Shown in pieces: positions 1 through 12,000 of a stretch of DNA of 64,000 bases. The translations under genes and the position numbers were made by a program. The DNA is from Mesaphorura yosii. Taxonomy: Eukaryota > Arthropoda > Collembola > Poduromorpha > Tullbergiidae. Every line of letters starts with the position of its first letter. Positions within the stretch are counted from its first letter, which is position 1. The notes below the pieces were generated by a model, which was not told the origin of the DNA, made no database searches, and worked only from the letters and a program-made list of their open reading frames with translations. The stretch is from the NCBI GenBank assembly GCA_009869945.1, contig WIXG01000087.1:62001-126000 (forward strand). Reading direction: 5' to 3'.

Positions 1-3000
1 TATGTGTCGATTGAAACATTGTGCAAGTTTTCTAGAAAAAGTACATTCTTCGAGGAGTTTTTGATCACGAAGTGATGATAGCCACATGCACACATTTCCA
101 GACACTCGTATTCACGGGCGCAGAGTCCACCGAATTACATGGAAAAGGCCGTTAATGATGGCCAAGCCAGGTTGCCTTCCTGATCCAATATTTTTACCCC
201 GAATCCGAGACCTGCTGTGCTGCTCCGGAAAACGTCCACCGGGTCGTTCCATGAGCCATGACCGTGTAATTAAAGTGATTCAGAGAATCCAAAGCTCATG
301 TTCTTGCCAAATGCGGTCTGATAGCATGTATCTTTAACTTATGGTCTTGAAGGTTAAAATTCTATTGAACTCGTAGTCCGAGTCATGATGTGATGAGGTG
401 GCTGCCAGGCGCTGGTGACAAAGTCTGATCGTGTCCGTGCGGTCTAAAAACGCAACCGAAAATGACATCATCGAAACCTTATCAAAATCACGGTCCCTGA
501 TTCAATTTCGGACGTGATTCATGATTCGGTCACAATTGGACACGAAAACACGGTACCGAAAATATATTCGGTGCCGGGCACGACTCACGCGCGGTTCAGT
601 GCGTGATTACTTGGGCGAGGTTCTAACTCTAATTTGTACAATTAATGCTGTTCAATGTTCAAGGAGAGATTAGCCGTATATGGCATTAAACTTTAGGCGA
701 GGAGTTCAAGGCTGTCAGTGCTAGTAATAAGAATACGCGTCATGCGGGCGAGCCTGGCAAACTATTGAAGGGATTAATTTCCGGATAAAGCAACTTCAAG
801 AAAACCGGATTAGGAAAATGGCGCCGTTCAATTAAGGGAAACTTTACATTTTGCACCAGACACGTAAAACTTGTCTTGAGCACCGCAGCGGTTGTATCGT
901 AACAGATAAATAGATTTGAATCTTGCTAATCTCGCCCGGAATGCGGTGAAGGCTAGCTGGCTGGCTTTAATTTGTTTCAGAGTCACACCTTGAATTTGAA
1001 CTTGACAAATCCTTCACTTCATCCATGAAATTATGAGCTTTTCTATTCGGGAATTTTCCTTAATTGCCATTTGCTTTTGCATGAATTGTTTTCGAATGCC
1101 TGTCATACTTCTTTAGCATGCGTTGTTGCTGTAATTCTATTTTTGACAACTCGTACTCATATATCAAGCGATCCACCGTGCGCCGTGCCATCTGCACTGA
1201 TTTCACATGACACGATGTGACTGTGGCATAAAAATAGGTCCAAGTCCATCCATTTCAAGAATGATCTGACACGCACCAATTGTGCAATGCGAGGTTCAAT
1301 TGTGTCACCCATTCTGATTGTGACTTGTATGTCGCAACCAAACCGGCGCAGCATACGTCATTTACATTTCTTTGTGTCTTTGCTTAGCCAGGCCTGGACT
1401 GAATCACTTTCTGGGTTTCTAACTCCGAGTAGCACGGGGTAAATTCCATACTGATCTATTTCTATTTCTGGAATAATAAGCAATTAAGAATGCATGAAAT
1501 CAAATTATGAGGCAATCGAATCGCTGCTACTATTGTTCGTTGTTTCGTCTGTAAAAATCGATCGCACTAGGACAATGGACTGGCGACTGTACATTTCTAT
1601 TGCGTAAGTACGAATGCGACGTGGATTCGAATCCGTATAACACAATACGAAGGAGAGATTTATTTTTAGACTACACAGTTAATTAAGTCGATACTCGGTC
1701 GTCGCTGCTTTGCCGGTTCTCGGTTCGTTGCTTCATTATTCCTTCGTGTGATGGGATACGATACAGGAGAATCCTTTCACTAGAAACAAGACCAGATTAG
1801 CACTGAGTTTGCTGCGCCGTGTCTTGACTGCCAACTGTGAACACAATTTCTGAGAAAACAGTAGAGAAAAAGTAGAATAGAATTTCCTGCTTACTTTTCG
1901 TGCTCAATTTCGCACAAATGAGCCATATCTAAATTTGTATTTACTGCGAAGCAGGTAAATCTTAATTCAAATGCTATTACTGGCTACGACCTAGGACGCT
2001 AAGCAAGCCTGGCAAGCAGGCAAGCGCGGTGGGCAATGAATGGTTTTGGGCCGAAATATTGCAAAATGCGCCATGACTCGCATTTTTGTTTAACCATATA
2101 AATTAGGAGTAAAGTACGTAATTGTTAGTACAACTAGGTCATAAATCAGCTGCCAAGCTGAAGATGGCTGGCAAGGTGCAGGCGATAAACTTCTGCTGGT
2201 ATGCTTCGCAAGATTCAGCACTGCGCCGAGCCGTCCTCCCGCGCTATCGTGCCCCGCCATGCCATGTCACAGGGCAATCTGGTTTCGCATTGGACCCGAA
2301 TTTACTGTTTGCAAAACTTTCATGCACAACAGAATCAGCAATGTGGAGTAGTATAGTCCGGAATCAAATGGGTTCACATCTCCTGGTCAGGAGGCAGCTT
2401 GTAGCAACTCGCGCGATGTGCAGGAACATAAACACTCCTTTCTTTTATAAATAATGAAAGCAAACACTGGCAAGGTAAGCCAAGGCAAATGGTACCGGCA
2501 GCATTTCCACAGGTTAAGCTGACATGTCGAAAATAGAACCTGTTGACGTCAATCACTAAAGCGAAATTACTTGTAAACACAATTCACTCCAGCTTATATT
2601 GCGTGAAAATGAGTCTCACGGCCGTCACGGCTCCAGTTCGCAGTTCCAGGTTTTGGCCGGGAAATAGGTGTAATTGAATTGAGACATGTTGAGCTTCATT
2701 TCATATCACCATGAATGCGGCTGCAGTCGCACTTTGATTGATTAAAATTATATTTTAATTCAAAATTAAAGCATTGTTTCTAAAACCTAATATAAACGTA
2801 ACTGTAATTTTAAGAACACATTCAAGTTTCTGTTAATAATTAAAAACTTACAATAAGAGGAAATTTAATAGCTGCCTGCTTCGTCCGTAACTGAAGATTA
2901 GCGGCTTATTTAACAACTGAACTAAGTATAATGGCTACAACATTAACAAATAGACAAGAATATGTCCAGCCTAGCCTAGGCCTACGCTCACGCTGACCGA

Positions 3001-3273
3001 CCTTATGATACGCTAACACCAATGCATGTAACATTATCTTGAAGCAGCGCCTGACAGTTAACCTAAATGTCAGCAGCCCGAGATTCATTAATTGCAAAAT
3101 CTGCTATTTACAAGGTTATTTTACCTTCTTGTGCCCAAAGTAATTTGTATTGAATGTGAATTGAGTGTCATCCTATAGTCGTAATTATAATCTATTAAGA
3201 AATTGTCAATACAAAACTAAGTACATGTTCGTAAAAAAACATACCACCTCGAGTCAGGACTCAGGGTGTCATT
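1..3273. other. Intergenic region, no gene recognised
   Basis: No reading frame in this 3.3 kb stretch resembles a known family, and no pair of splice sites joins short frames into a plausible protein. An imperfect inverted repeat lies at 551-576, with 10-base arms around a 6-base AT spacer. A palindromic GGATTCGAATCC near 1632 resembles a Pol III B box but has no tRNA fold around it. The right-hand part probably holds the 3' untranslated region of the exchanger gene on the minus strand. Confidence 0.5.
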
Positions 3274-6200
3274 TTAAAAAATTTTGTACGCTCTCAATGC
3301 GGACAGCAAAATGTACACAAACCAAAGAGAAACAAGGAGTATTCCCGAAGCCCATTTTGTAGCTGTTGGTCCACCCAACTCCGCTTTTCCAAAGATCGAC
3401 AAGGATCTTCTTAAAAAGAAGAGCAACAGAGCCACACATGCAACAATTGAATAGACGAGAACACTGAAGTCAAGTCCACTTTCCGGCACCTTTAGAGCGG
3501 TACCCTGAAATGGGAGATAAGCGCATATAATTTTATGAATCATGTCGCGTCACAATTAAGCAATGTAATTACTTTGGCTTGATGGTAAATGGCCGCAATT
3601 AGCCACGGAAGTCCCAAACCCAGGAAGACATTCACAGAGTTACTTCCTGTGACATTTCCGATTGCATTGTCAGCGTATTTCTCAGAAGTTGCAGCCAATT
3701 TACTGGCGAACAGATCGGGTAGTGAAGTTCCTAGCGCCACAAATGTGATGGCTAAATGGAAAAAACTCAAGTTTAGTTAGGCATGGTAGGGTGGAAGTCA
3801 TACTCCACCATAACTTATTCCACGCACCGGTTACTGATGCTTCAAGACCCACCAGGCAACCAAATATACCAGCAAGGTCACCAACAATTGCTGTCAGAAG
3901 TCCAATTGCCCCGAGCGATGTAAAGAAACAGAGCCAGCCGCCCCAAATGCTCGGCGGTGGAATCAAGGCGAAGATAATTTTCCACCCAAATGTGACAAAA
4001 TGCATGAAGTAGTCGAAGTTTGACGCTCCTTCAACGTCTCCACCGTTAACAGTGAGGGCGTCGCGAATTTGTGCTGCCCAAGTCTCATTGTACACTTGCA
4101 TTGATACCAGATTCTTTGTTGTGAGAATCTTCATCCTTTCGAGGACGGAATTGAATGCTGTAGAACAGCATCGAGTTAATTCAATCAGTTCAGGACTACG
4201 CGTAAGTAAGAGACAAAATGTTTCCAACCGTCATCGTTTGTAATCGTGACTGCAGCCTTTGCACATCTTCCTAATGTTGCTCCTCCGGTTGGATTCGACA
4301 ATTCAACCTCAAAGCACTCGTCTTTCTCAGGCATCGTGTCGTCAATAATTGGAATCTCAATGACTCGGAGAGTCTGAAAACGAATGAAATAGTAAAATTG
4401 TGCATTGGAATTCATACGTCTAGCCACATTACAGTTAAAACTATACCTCTCCGTGCTTGAACGTCAACGTGCCTTCGCCTCCTTCAAAATCTTCTGGAGA
4501 TTTAGCAGAACCGTCTATTGTTTTCCATTGAACTGAAACTACGCCATCGGCTCCATTCACTCGCTCAACTTCGAGTGAAGCAGTTCCAGAACTTTCCTTC
4601 ACTAGAACACCTCGCTTCTTGAATTGAATCACTCCAGGTTCTAAAAGAAATATTGACGAATCGAATGTCCGACTGAGTTTAGTCAAACGGCATGGCTTTT
4701 GAAATCAAGCTCACCATCATCGTTGAGAATGACAATCTCCATGATTGGAAGACGGCCCAAGGTCACATCTTTTCGTTCGAAATCCTCGTCTACGATGGAA
4801 AGACGAAGGAAGAACTCTTCGTCAGGCTCCCACTGGTTATCGTCAATAATTTTGACGGTCACATCACGTTCCTTCGCATATGGCCCAAAGACCAACTGCT
4901 CATTGACTGCCGTATAGTCCGATCCTTGTTTGGCCGACCCATCGAAAGATTCCACGCGAACCCGAACCGTATTGTCCATTCTGCCATGTCTGACGACTGT
5001 GACATTGAACTTTCCAATGTTTTCTGGGACGGAGAAGGTGGCTGCCTCAAACTCTACGATCGCCTTCTGCTGTGCCGCATCAGTAATTGCGTGCAATGAA
5101 CCAATGTCTGGAACGTCCGGGCTTTCGTTGATTGTTTGGTAAACCTGATAAAAAAAATATTCCCGTATTTTCGTCCTTCATGACTTCATAATTCTAAAAT
5201 CGGATTCGATGCTTACCAATCTGAGTTTTTCGGACAAAACCGGGTGCACTCTTCTGCTGCCGGTGACTCCACGTAGTCCAGAAATTCGGTACCACATTCG
5301 TGAATGATGTTGGCTGTCAATAAGTCTGAAAAGAAAATTTCGGGCTGGTTAACACGTCTCGAATACCTTGCACAGGTGCGACGCGAGCATACTTTGTGGC
5401 TGCAAGTACGGCCGCGTCCTCATCCGAAATGTTTGGATACTTTTTCAGTTCCTTGTAGAACTCCACAAGTCCTTCTTTGTTCACTTCGCCATCCTTTAGA
5501 AACAGTTTCCGTTGTTTCTCCAGCATAGATTCAGCTATAATGTGTATTAATGACAAAGGCATATTAATTTAATTGTTAAGATGGATTAACTGCAAGAACA
5601 ACACAAAAATTGCATGTTAGTCGCATAGCAAACCTTGAACAAGACAATAAGCAAGTTAGTGTCCGTAAACCATTTTCCCAAAACACAACGAACAAACTAC
5701 CCGGCCAATAGTTAATGTCTAGTTAATCATGCAAAGGCCAAAATAGTAGCTAAAATGTCTGTCATGCTTCAAACTTCGAAGTGGATAAACCATTCGTGAT
5801 ACAAGTCACTACCAAATGTGTAAAGTGGGGTTACTTTCAGGTGCCTAATCAAAAAATTATCCAAAAATTCTAGCAGAAAGCCCTTCACCTCTGCTTTTGT
5901 TAGTGTCAGGAGGGTCTTGTTCCTGAATTTCATCAACTACAGCGGTGCTATCAACAATTAAAATATGCTCATTGGCAGGATCGGTAGTAGGAGTGGTTGG
6001 AACCGTGGAATTCGTATCATGGTCAGTAATTTTGATACTGGGTCCAATGCCAGCAGAAACTTTGGCTACAATGAAACAGAAGCACTAAAAGATGTTACAA
6101 AGTCTACAAAGTTACATCATATGGTCTAGCCCTACATGCAATTCTACACCATGATTTGACTACTAATATTTTATCAGGAGTCCAAAAATGCCATTGCTTA

Positions 6201-7701
6201 TGTACAAGAAAGGTAGTATGTCAGTAAACGTTAAGTGTAATTTTGAAGACAGCTCGTAGCAATAGTTCATTTTCTTTGCAAAATGAAGTTGTACGACTTA
6301 CGTGAACAAAACCGTTCAATCATCTGAATGTCGTGGGCAATATTTCTCAACGTGATTTATTATGACGTTATTACGAGAGATTAATGAAGGACGCCGTGAA
6401 TTCTCTCATTATATGCATATTCATTTACTCATTTCGATTTTCGCTAAGTAAATGCGTAAGAAACTAAACGGACGAAACGCTGACACATGAAATTATGTTA
6501 GTAAGAACGGAGAAGGAAAACGAAAACGAAAGTTTTAGCACGTCACACGGAGAACGGTCGAGTTAGTTGCGGACAGAGATTAGGCGGCAGGCTCTTCGTA
6601 TCACACGCTCCCAAGCTAGAATTAAAGTTCTTACTTACACTCACCACCGGGTCTACCATCAGCCAACTCAATTTGCTGTTCCTGGTCGGCAACGTACACT
6701 CGTTTACCACACTTCCAACCGCGGTCGGCCCACCAGGCTATGATTACCAGCAGGGGAAAGAATAAGAATGTCAGGGCGGCTTCCCAGAGATCAACAACTG
6801 AAGGAGTGATCCAGTTGATGATGGCGAGCAGCCACACGTACGCGAACAGTGAGAATAACGATGTAACCAGAAATACCTGAGAGATCATCATTAAAGATTA
6901 AGTTCTCGATTCCAAAACGCAAGTACGCGTTCGCACGAAACAAAGTTAATTGAAGTCAATCTCACTTTGAACAACCGAATTGGGCGTGTTTCGCCGTCTG
7001 GAATGCAGATGATACACACGGCACTAATTGCCAGTAAATTGAACGCCGCAGAACCTGTGGAAAATGCACTTGAATATTCAACTACGACTCAAAGTTTAAA
7101 ATCTTGTGGCAAAGTCCACTTGCATTTGGAACATACCCACAATTGTTCCGGGACCCAAATCCCCCACTTGGAAGTTTTTCCCGATTATTTCTATGCACGA
7201 TAACAAAATTTCTGGAGCCGAAGACCCCAAGGCCATCAATGTCAAATTGGCAACTGTGTCATTCCAAACTCGGACCTGGTTTCATGGCATTCATGATCAT
7301 TTATGTCATTGAATTGGGGCTGAAATTAAGGGTATCCTTCGGTTTTTCTACCCGACTTACCTCAATCACTTCAGGTTCGCTGTCTTTTCCAGTCGATAAG
7401 TAAATCTGCCAGTCAAATCTCAATTTAAGGAATGAGACGACACAAAAAGCGGCATTTCCACATTCTTGCTACGTACCTTTCTCGTTTTGCTTGTAATCTT
7501 TTCAATGCTGCCCATAAACACGTCAGCCACAATGGCGACTCCCATAAAGCAGTACAACAGACCGGCAAAGTAGAGTCCGGCCCGTGCAAGCGTGTGCCAG
7601 GAATTCTCGTACGGAATGAACGGAAGTAGGAGCCCATCTTCGCACATTGACCTCAAAGGGATGCTCTGGGTCGCGTTTGGATCCAGTGTTACCTTCTCCA
7701 T
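3274..7701 (-). CDS. NCX: Sodium/calcium exchanger (NCX/Calx type), 14 exons
   Basis: This plasma-membrane antiporter exports Ca2+ in exchange for Na+. The exons, read on the minus strand, are 7477-7701, 7361-7405, 7137-7275, 6966-7054, 6645-6876, 5889-6065, 5393-5534, 5217-5325, 4715-5144, 4447-4640, 4229-4373, 3828-4157, 3573-3751 and 3274-3504. Their phases close to about 888 residues, normal for NCX. The alpha-1 repeat carries [13 protein letters not shown] and TIVGSAAFN (about residues 105-140). Two Calx-beta Ca2+-sensor domains follow (about 405-530 and 536-643), with acidic [13 protein letters not shown] and [13 protein letters not shown] and ends in NDDG. The alpha-2 repeat carries [14 protein letters not shown] and [14 protein letters not shown] (about 735-800). 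Membrane segments flank both repeats. Exon 2 is only 45 bases (15 codons). An in-frame TAG precedes the chosen ATG. No clear signal peptide is visible, so an extra upstream exon is possible. Exon 6 encodes a Thr/Pro-rich cytosolic loop. Family is certain; individual splice edges are inferred. Confidence 0.95.
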
Positions 7702-8965
7702 TATAAAACTATGCTATGAAACTTTTGCAGCTGAGACTGAGATCGAAACCACACGGTCTTTTCAAGGCCGGGTGAGGAAAGAAATGAATGCTCTCGTGGT
7801 GGGGGCGAGTTGTTGATTGCCGATTCAACTGGTTGACCGGAAACGGCGGCTCATCCTCAATGCGCTCGAATTACGAATTCTGAAAATACGACAAAGATAA
7901 CAATGATGCTCGAACTTTTTGACAGTCACACACGACACTGAGCAATTCAATTACTCATAACTGAATAAACGGAAATGGAAAACGACGAAGTTACGAGAGT
8001 GTGAACGCACTCTGTGTCATGTAAATTGCAGATTGCCGAGATTGCACTCAGGAAGTGTAAAAAATGACACTTTTAATATTGGATTGTGTGTTTCCAAGTC
8101 CCCCTGCGAGTCGGGACAAATGCCTTACGTATTTTTAACCAAACTGTTGCCTGTATCCATTTTAAATCAGTCGCGAGGTCATTCTGACTGTGAGCACTGA
8201 AGCACTGCTCGAGTGCGACTGATTAAAACTGAAATCGCTGTGATAATGTCACATGCTTCATGTTTGTGGGCACTGTACACTGTACAGGCGTTTGTAAAAT
8301 ATTTGCACATGCATGCACTATTATTATACGCAAGCGTCCAACCCTTTTGCGGATTAATTAACCTTGTAATTAGAGACATGAAAGCGTGTATTTATTGCCC
8401 TGCCTAGCGGTTAAGCATTTCATTATGAGTTTGTAACCTATTTCCAATTTCAAGTTCTCAGCATCAGAAATCAAGATAAAACGTTATTTACAATAGTAAT
8501 ATAATCAACATTGTGCCAGGCAAGTATGCTGGAATTTGCATTCATTGAATTGGACCAGAGACCTAATTTCATTTCTCGTATGTTTATTCCATGTGCGTGC
8601 AGAGATTCTTATCACCTTATCGCTTTCCGCGGCAGGGTACTCGTCCCCGACCACGAGTGAAATGCAATGAAATGGCTTCAACTCAATGGAATGCAAAAGC
8701 TGAGAAGCGAATGTTCCAATTCCAAGATTCAAAAGTCAAGGCTCTAGCTCAAAAGCTGTAAACATTCCCCTTTAGATTCTGGTCAACACGATCGCTTTGT
8801 AGGGGGACTGGTCAGGAACAGAATTTCTCTTTTTATTCTGTGCATTGCATTCGCATGCACTCAAAAATAATGGAACAATCGTTGAACTGGTCACGTACCA
8901 CGCGCATCGATGTAACTGTTCCAAAACATTGCAAAAATAGGTGCAAAAGCGCAAAAAGTTGAATT
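7702..8965. other. Intergenic region between NCX and tRNA-Leu
   Basis: This stretch should contain the NCX promoter and 5' leader on the minus strand, but no core promoter motif could be picked with confidence. Short frames here show no family resemblance. The word TGCATTGCATTCGCAT lies at 8841-8856 and recurs at 24861. Confidence 0.4.
8953..8957 (-). terminator. Pol III terminator for tRNA-Leu
   Basis: A run of five T on the minus strand begins about nine bases past the tRNA 3' end, the usual signal for RNA polymerase III release. The assignment follows from its position behind the tRNA. Confidence 0.65.
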
Positions 8966-9048
8966 GTCAGAAGTGGGATTTGAACCCACGCCTCGAGAAC
9001 GAGACTGCGACCTGAACGCAGCGCCTTAGACCACTCGGCCATCCTGAC
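8966..9048 (-). tRNA. tRNA-Leu, anticodon CAG
   Basis: The 83-base minus-strand sequence folds as a class II tRNA. The acceptor arm pairs GTCAGGA with TTCTGAC with one G-T wobble. The D-arm contains the A box TGGCCGAGTGG. The anticodon stem CTGCG/CGCAG closes a loop TTCAGGT with anticodon CAG, which reads leucine CUG codons. A long variable arm, typical of leucine tRNAs, comes next, and the T-arm carries the B box GGTTCAAATCC. There is no intron and CCA is not encoded. It looks intact and stands alone, with no sister tRNA nearby. Confidence 0.97.
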
Positions 9049-12000
9049 ATGCCTTGGCTAGACTGAGTTTAAACTGGTACTCGTACAACTTGCGGCTCTT
9101 GTACGTACTGGTACCATGCCTCTACGTTGCCGTTTGTACTCTGGTTCATTGCATCAAGTCTTGCTAGAATGATGTACTCAACCGTGTAGTTAGGAATCAT
9201 TTGCGAAAGATGATCACACGCGAAGACCGCAGCATCGAAAATAGTTTCGGTTAGAAAACTAAGCCGTTCTACACAAACTTCTGGATTGTTCGTTCACCAT
9301 TGGCCCTCGCTCGTTTGATAAATGCAAAACCGTTTGTCTCATGTACACTGCACAGCAGGCACATATGAAAAACATATTTAATGACTCAACTCTTGATAAG
9401 CAAGGATGAAGATGATGATCTGATCACATTCTATAAAAGGAAATGATTAGATCAATCCTTCAAATTACTCACAAGAACAAGTTTCAGCTCACTGAGCGAG
9501 ATTTATGTGTACGCGTGGTGTACGCTGACTGACACAATTGAACAATACAAGCCACAACCTTCAATTCACTTCTGGGCCGGGCCGGGCCGGCTGCACTATA
9601 AAATTGTGGCTTCCGAGTAGAACTGCAACTAATGATACGAATGACTTCCGTTGCCTTCAGCTGACATTTCACAAGCATTTGAATCTGTGAAGTGAGTGCG
9701 TCTTGTCTTGGCACAATAATCAGCAACGTTGTAAACTGCTTAGTCTTGTGTCTTACGAATCCGTTTTAGCACTCGGCTGTCAATATTTACCCGTTGTTTT
9801 ATTTATTTAGGTCATAGCAAGGTACGACGAGAATTACATATCTTAACTGAATTAGAAGCATTGCCAATGCGATGTGCAACGTGCAGAACAAGTCAATTTA
9901 TGCGGGTTTATCTGACACAATGGAATTGCTTTTGGTCTCTTGGGTTTGGACTGGATGCGCTCGGCTCGACTGGGACGATAATACGTGGCCCACAGATACA
10001 ATGATAGATAAGCAACTCATAACGAAACATCACTTCCCATTTCCATTTTCTATTACATCATATCCAATGTCCCTTCCCAAGAGACATGGAATCATGAATA
10101 TTAAGTGACATGCAGACATTCACTACTCGCTTAGTGCAAGTACAAGCCCACGTCCTCAAGTAATAAGTTTAGTTCATGATGTCATGAAAGTGCGTCAATT
10201 CCCCGTACTTATTCATAAATTATCTAATTGAGGCTAATTTGTAGTGCAAATTCACAAGCAGCAATACTTCGCGTGTCGTGATCGTGTCACCGCATTGTTT
10301 GCATTTGCGGGTCCCCGCTGCATAAGTTTAGAATATTCAATCAGTGATCAGTTAACGACGGAATGAAATGAGCACTTTTCCCGACGTAATGCCAAAACCC
10401 AAACGTGCGCTTTCGCTTTGCTTTCTACATTCTGACATCTGAAGAATGTCAACAAAGAGGAACAATAAAATTGCAGAAAGCATGACCACGCGATTAATTT
10501 TCCATCATCGCCAATTTAATTCCACCTTGGTTAATGACTTTATAATGGGCCACAATCATTAGGCGCCCGTGCAAGCGTACGTGTACGCGTGAGTGATGCG
10601 TTTTACTCGAACACGATGAGCTGAGCAGGCAAGTGGGGCAGGGTAACCCAAATCATTGTCATCGCCGTTAGTAAACACATTTAAGGGCTGAGTAAGAGGC
10701 AGAGCTAAATAGGCGAATCCTGTCGTAAACTATAGTCGCTTTGCTACTAACTTTCACCGCTATCCAATCCATTTACGCGGGTTGAGTTTACAGTTTACTG
10801 GGATTGAAACTACTTCAATGGATACGGCTATAGCTTTGGTCGTCAAGTATTATTAAACGCAGCATGGTTTGAATTTGCCATAAATGCATTTGTGTCTGTC
10901 ATTTCCATGTTCTGACTATGAACAAAACATAACTCGAAGCCAAATACACAGAAATGTTGAAGGCGCACGCACGTTTTATTAAGAGGAAATGCGATTGTTT
11001 CATTATTGATCGGTACTAATTCAAATTTTCTAAATTGCGACTTAGCTTCCTCAAGTTACAACTATTCTTCAAAAATTGTGTCAAAATACTTGACAGACAT
11101 ACTGATAGGCTGTCTGCATCCCGAATAGAAGCCGTTAGATTGTTCACAAATTGTGAAACTACTTGGGCATAGAATCAGTTGAGCAATTTGTTGTGCCTCA
11201 CCAGTTCGAATTTCAAGCCGGCAAGATGCTCATATGAGACGCGAATTGCAATTTCAACTGAACGATTCAAGACAATACACAAAATGAATGACAGATGAAT
11301 AAATCAGTTTATTCAGGCATTGCAATGCCACTAAATTCTAAGTCAAATCGGCCTTTGTGGAGTCAGCGAAGAATTTTAAACATTTTGCATGGCCTTACAT
11401 GTGATATTGAGCTCATCGAGAATGGAAGTGTAATTAAGGCCGAAGTCGAGCCTCTGACGCTATTTCATGTCCGAGCCCCAAGCAGAGGCAGATGACCGCA
11501 CGAGTATGTTCCTCACTATTTATGTCGATATGTTTATGTTGAATACATGATGCTTAATGAGCTACACATGTAGAATACTACATGCGGTAATCTTTAATAT
11601 TAATATTTTGCGATGCACTGCGGCACAAGCTGAGCAAAGGTTATGGCCATGTGTCATGGATCGTGATACATCTTCTTTAACCACTGTGACTGTAATTCGT
11701 GAATGTGTGCATGATTGAGAACTCAACTTTCAATTTCTTCACTCAACATGACACATACAAAATTCATTGAGGGAATGGTTTCATTCTCGTTCTTGACCGG
11801 CACGAATCGAGAAATTACTTCTAAGCACCATGTCGAATAGTAGAATTGATTCGATGTGTGTTTAATGCTTGTTTACATTTTACTATAATCGATGTCAAAT
11901 GTCGAAGTGTACAGTTCAGTAGTCCAGCGTCATGCGCTTTCAAGTCCTCATTCCCCCATTGCATTCATGCGAAAATGGCCCGATCGAATTTCGAATGTCA

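Noticed and set aside
1600-1660. B-box-like GGATTCGAATCC suggesting a tRNA or tRNA-derived SINE
   Set aside because: The word is a palindrome; no acceptor, anticodon or T-stem pairing forms around it.
5317-5392. Apparent frameshift between NCX exons 7 and 8
   Set aside because: Using the donor AA-GTATGC at 5392 instead of the later GTATTC gives a 67-base intron, correct phase and the expected [19 protein letters not shown] join, so the gene is intact.
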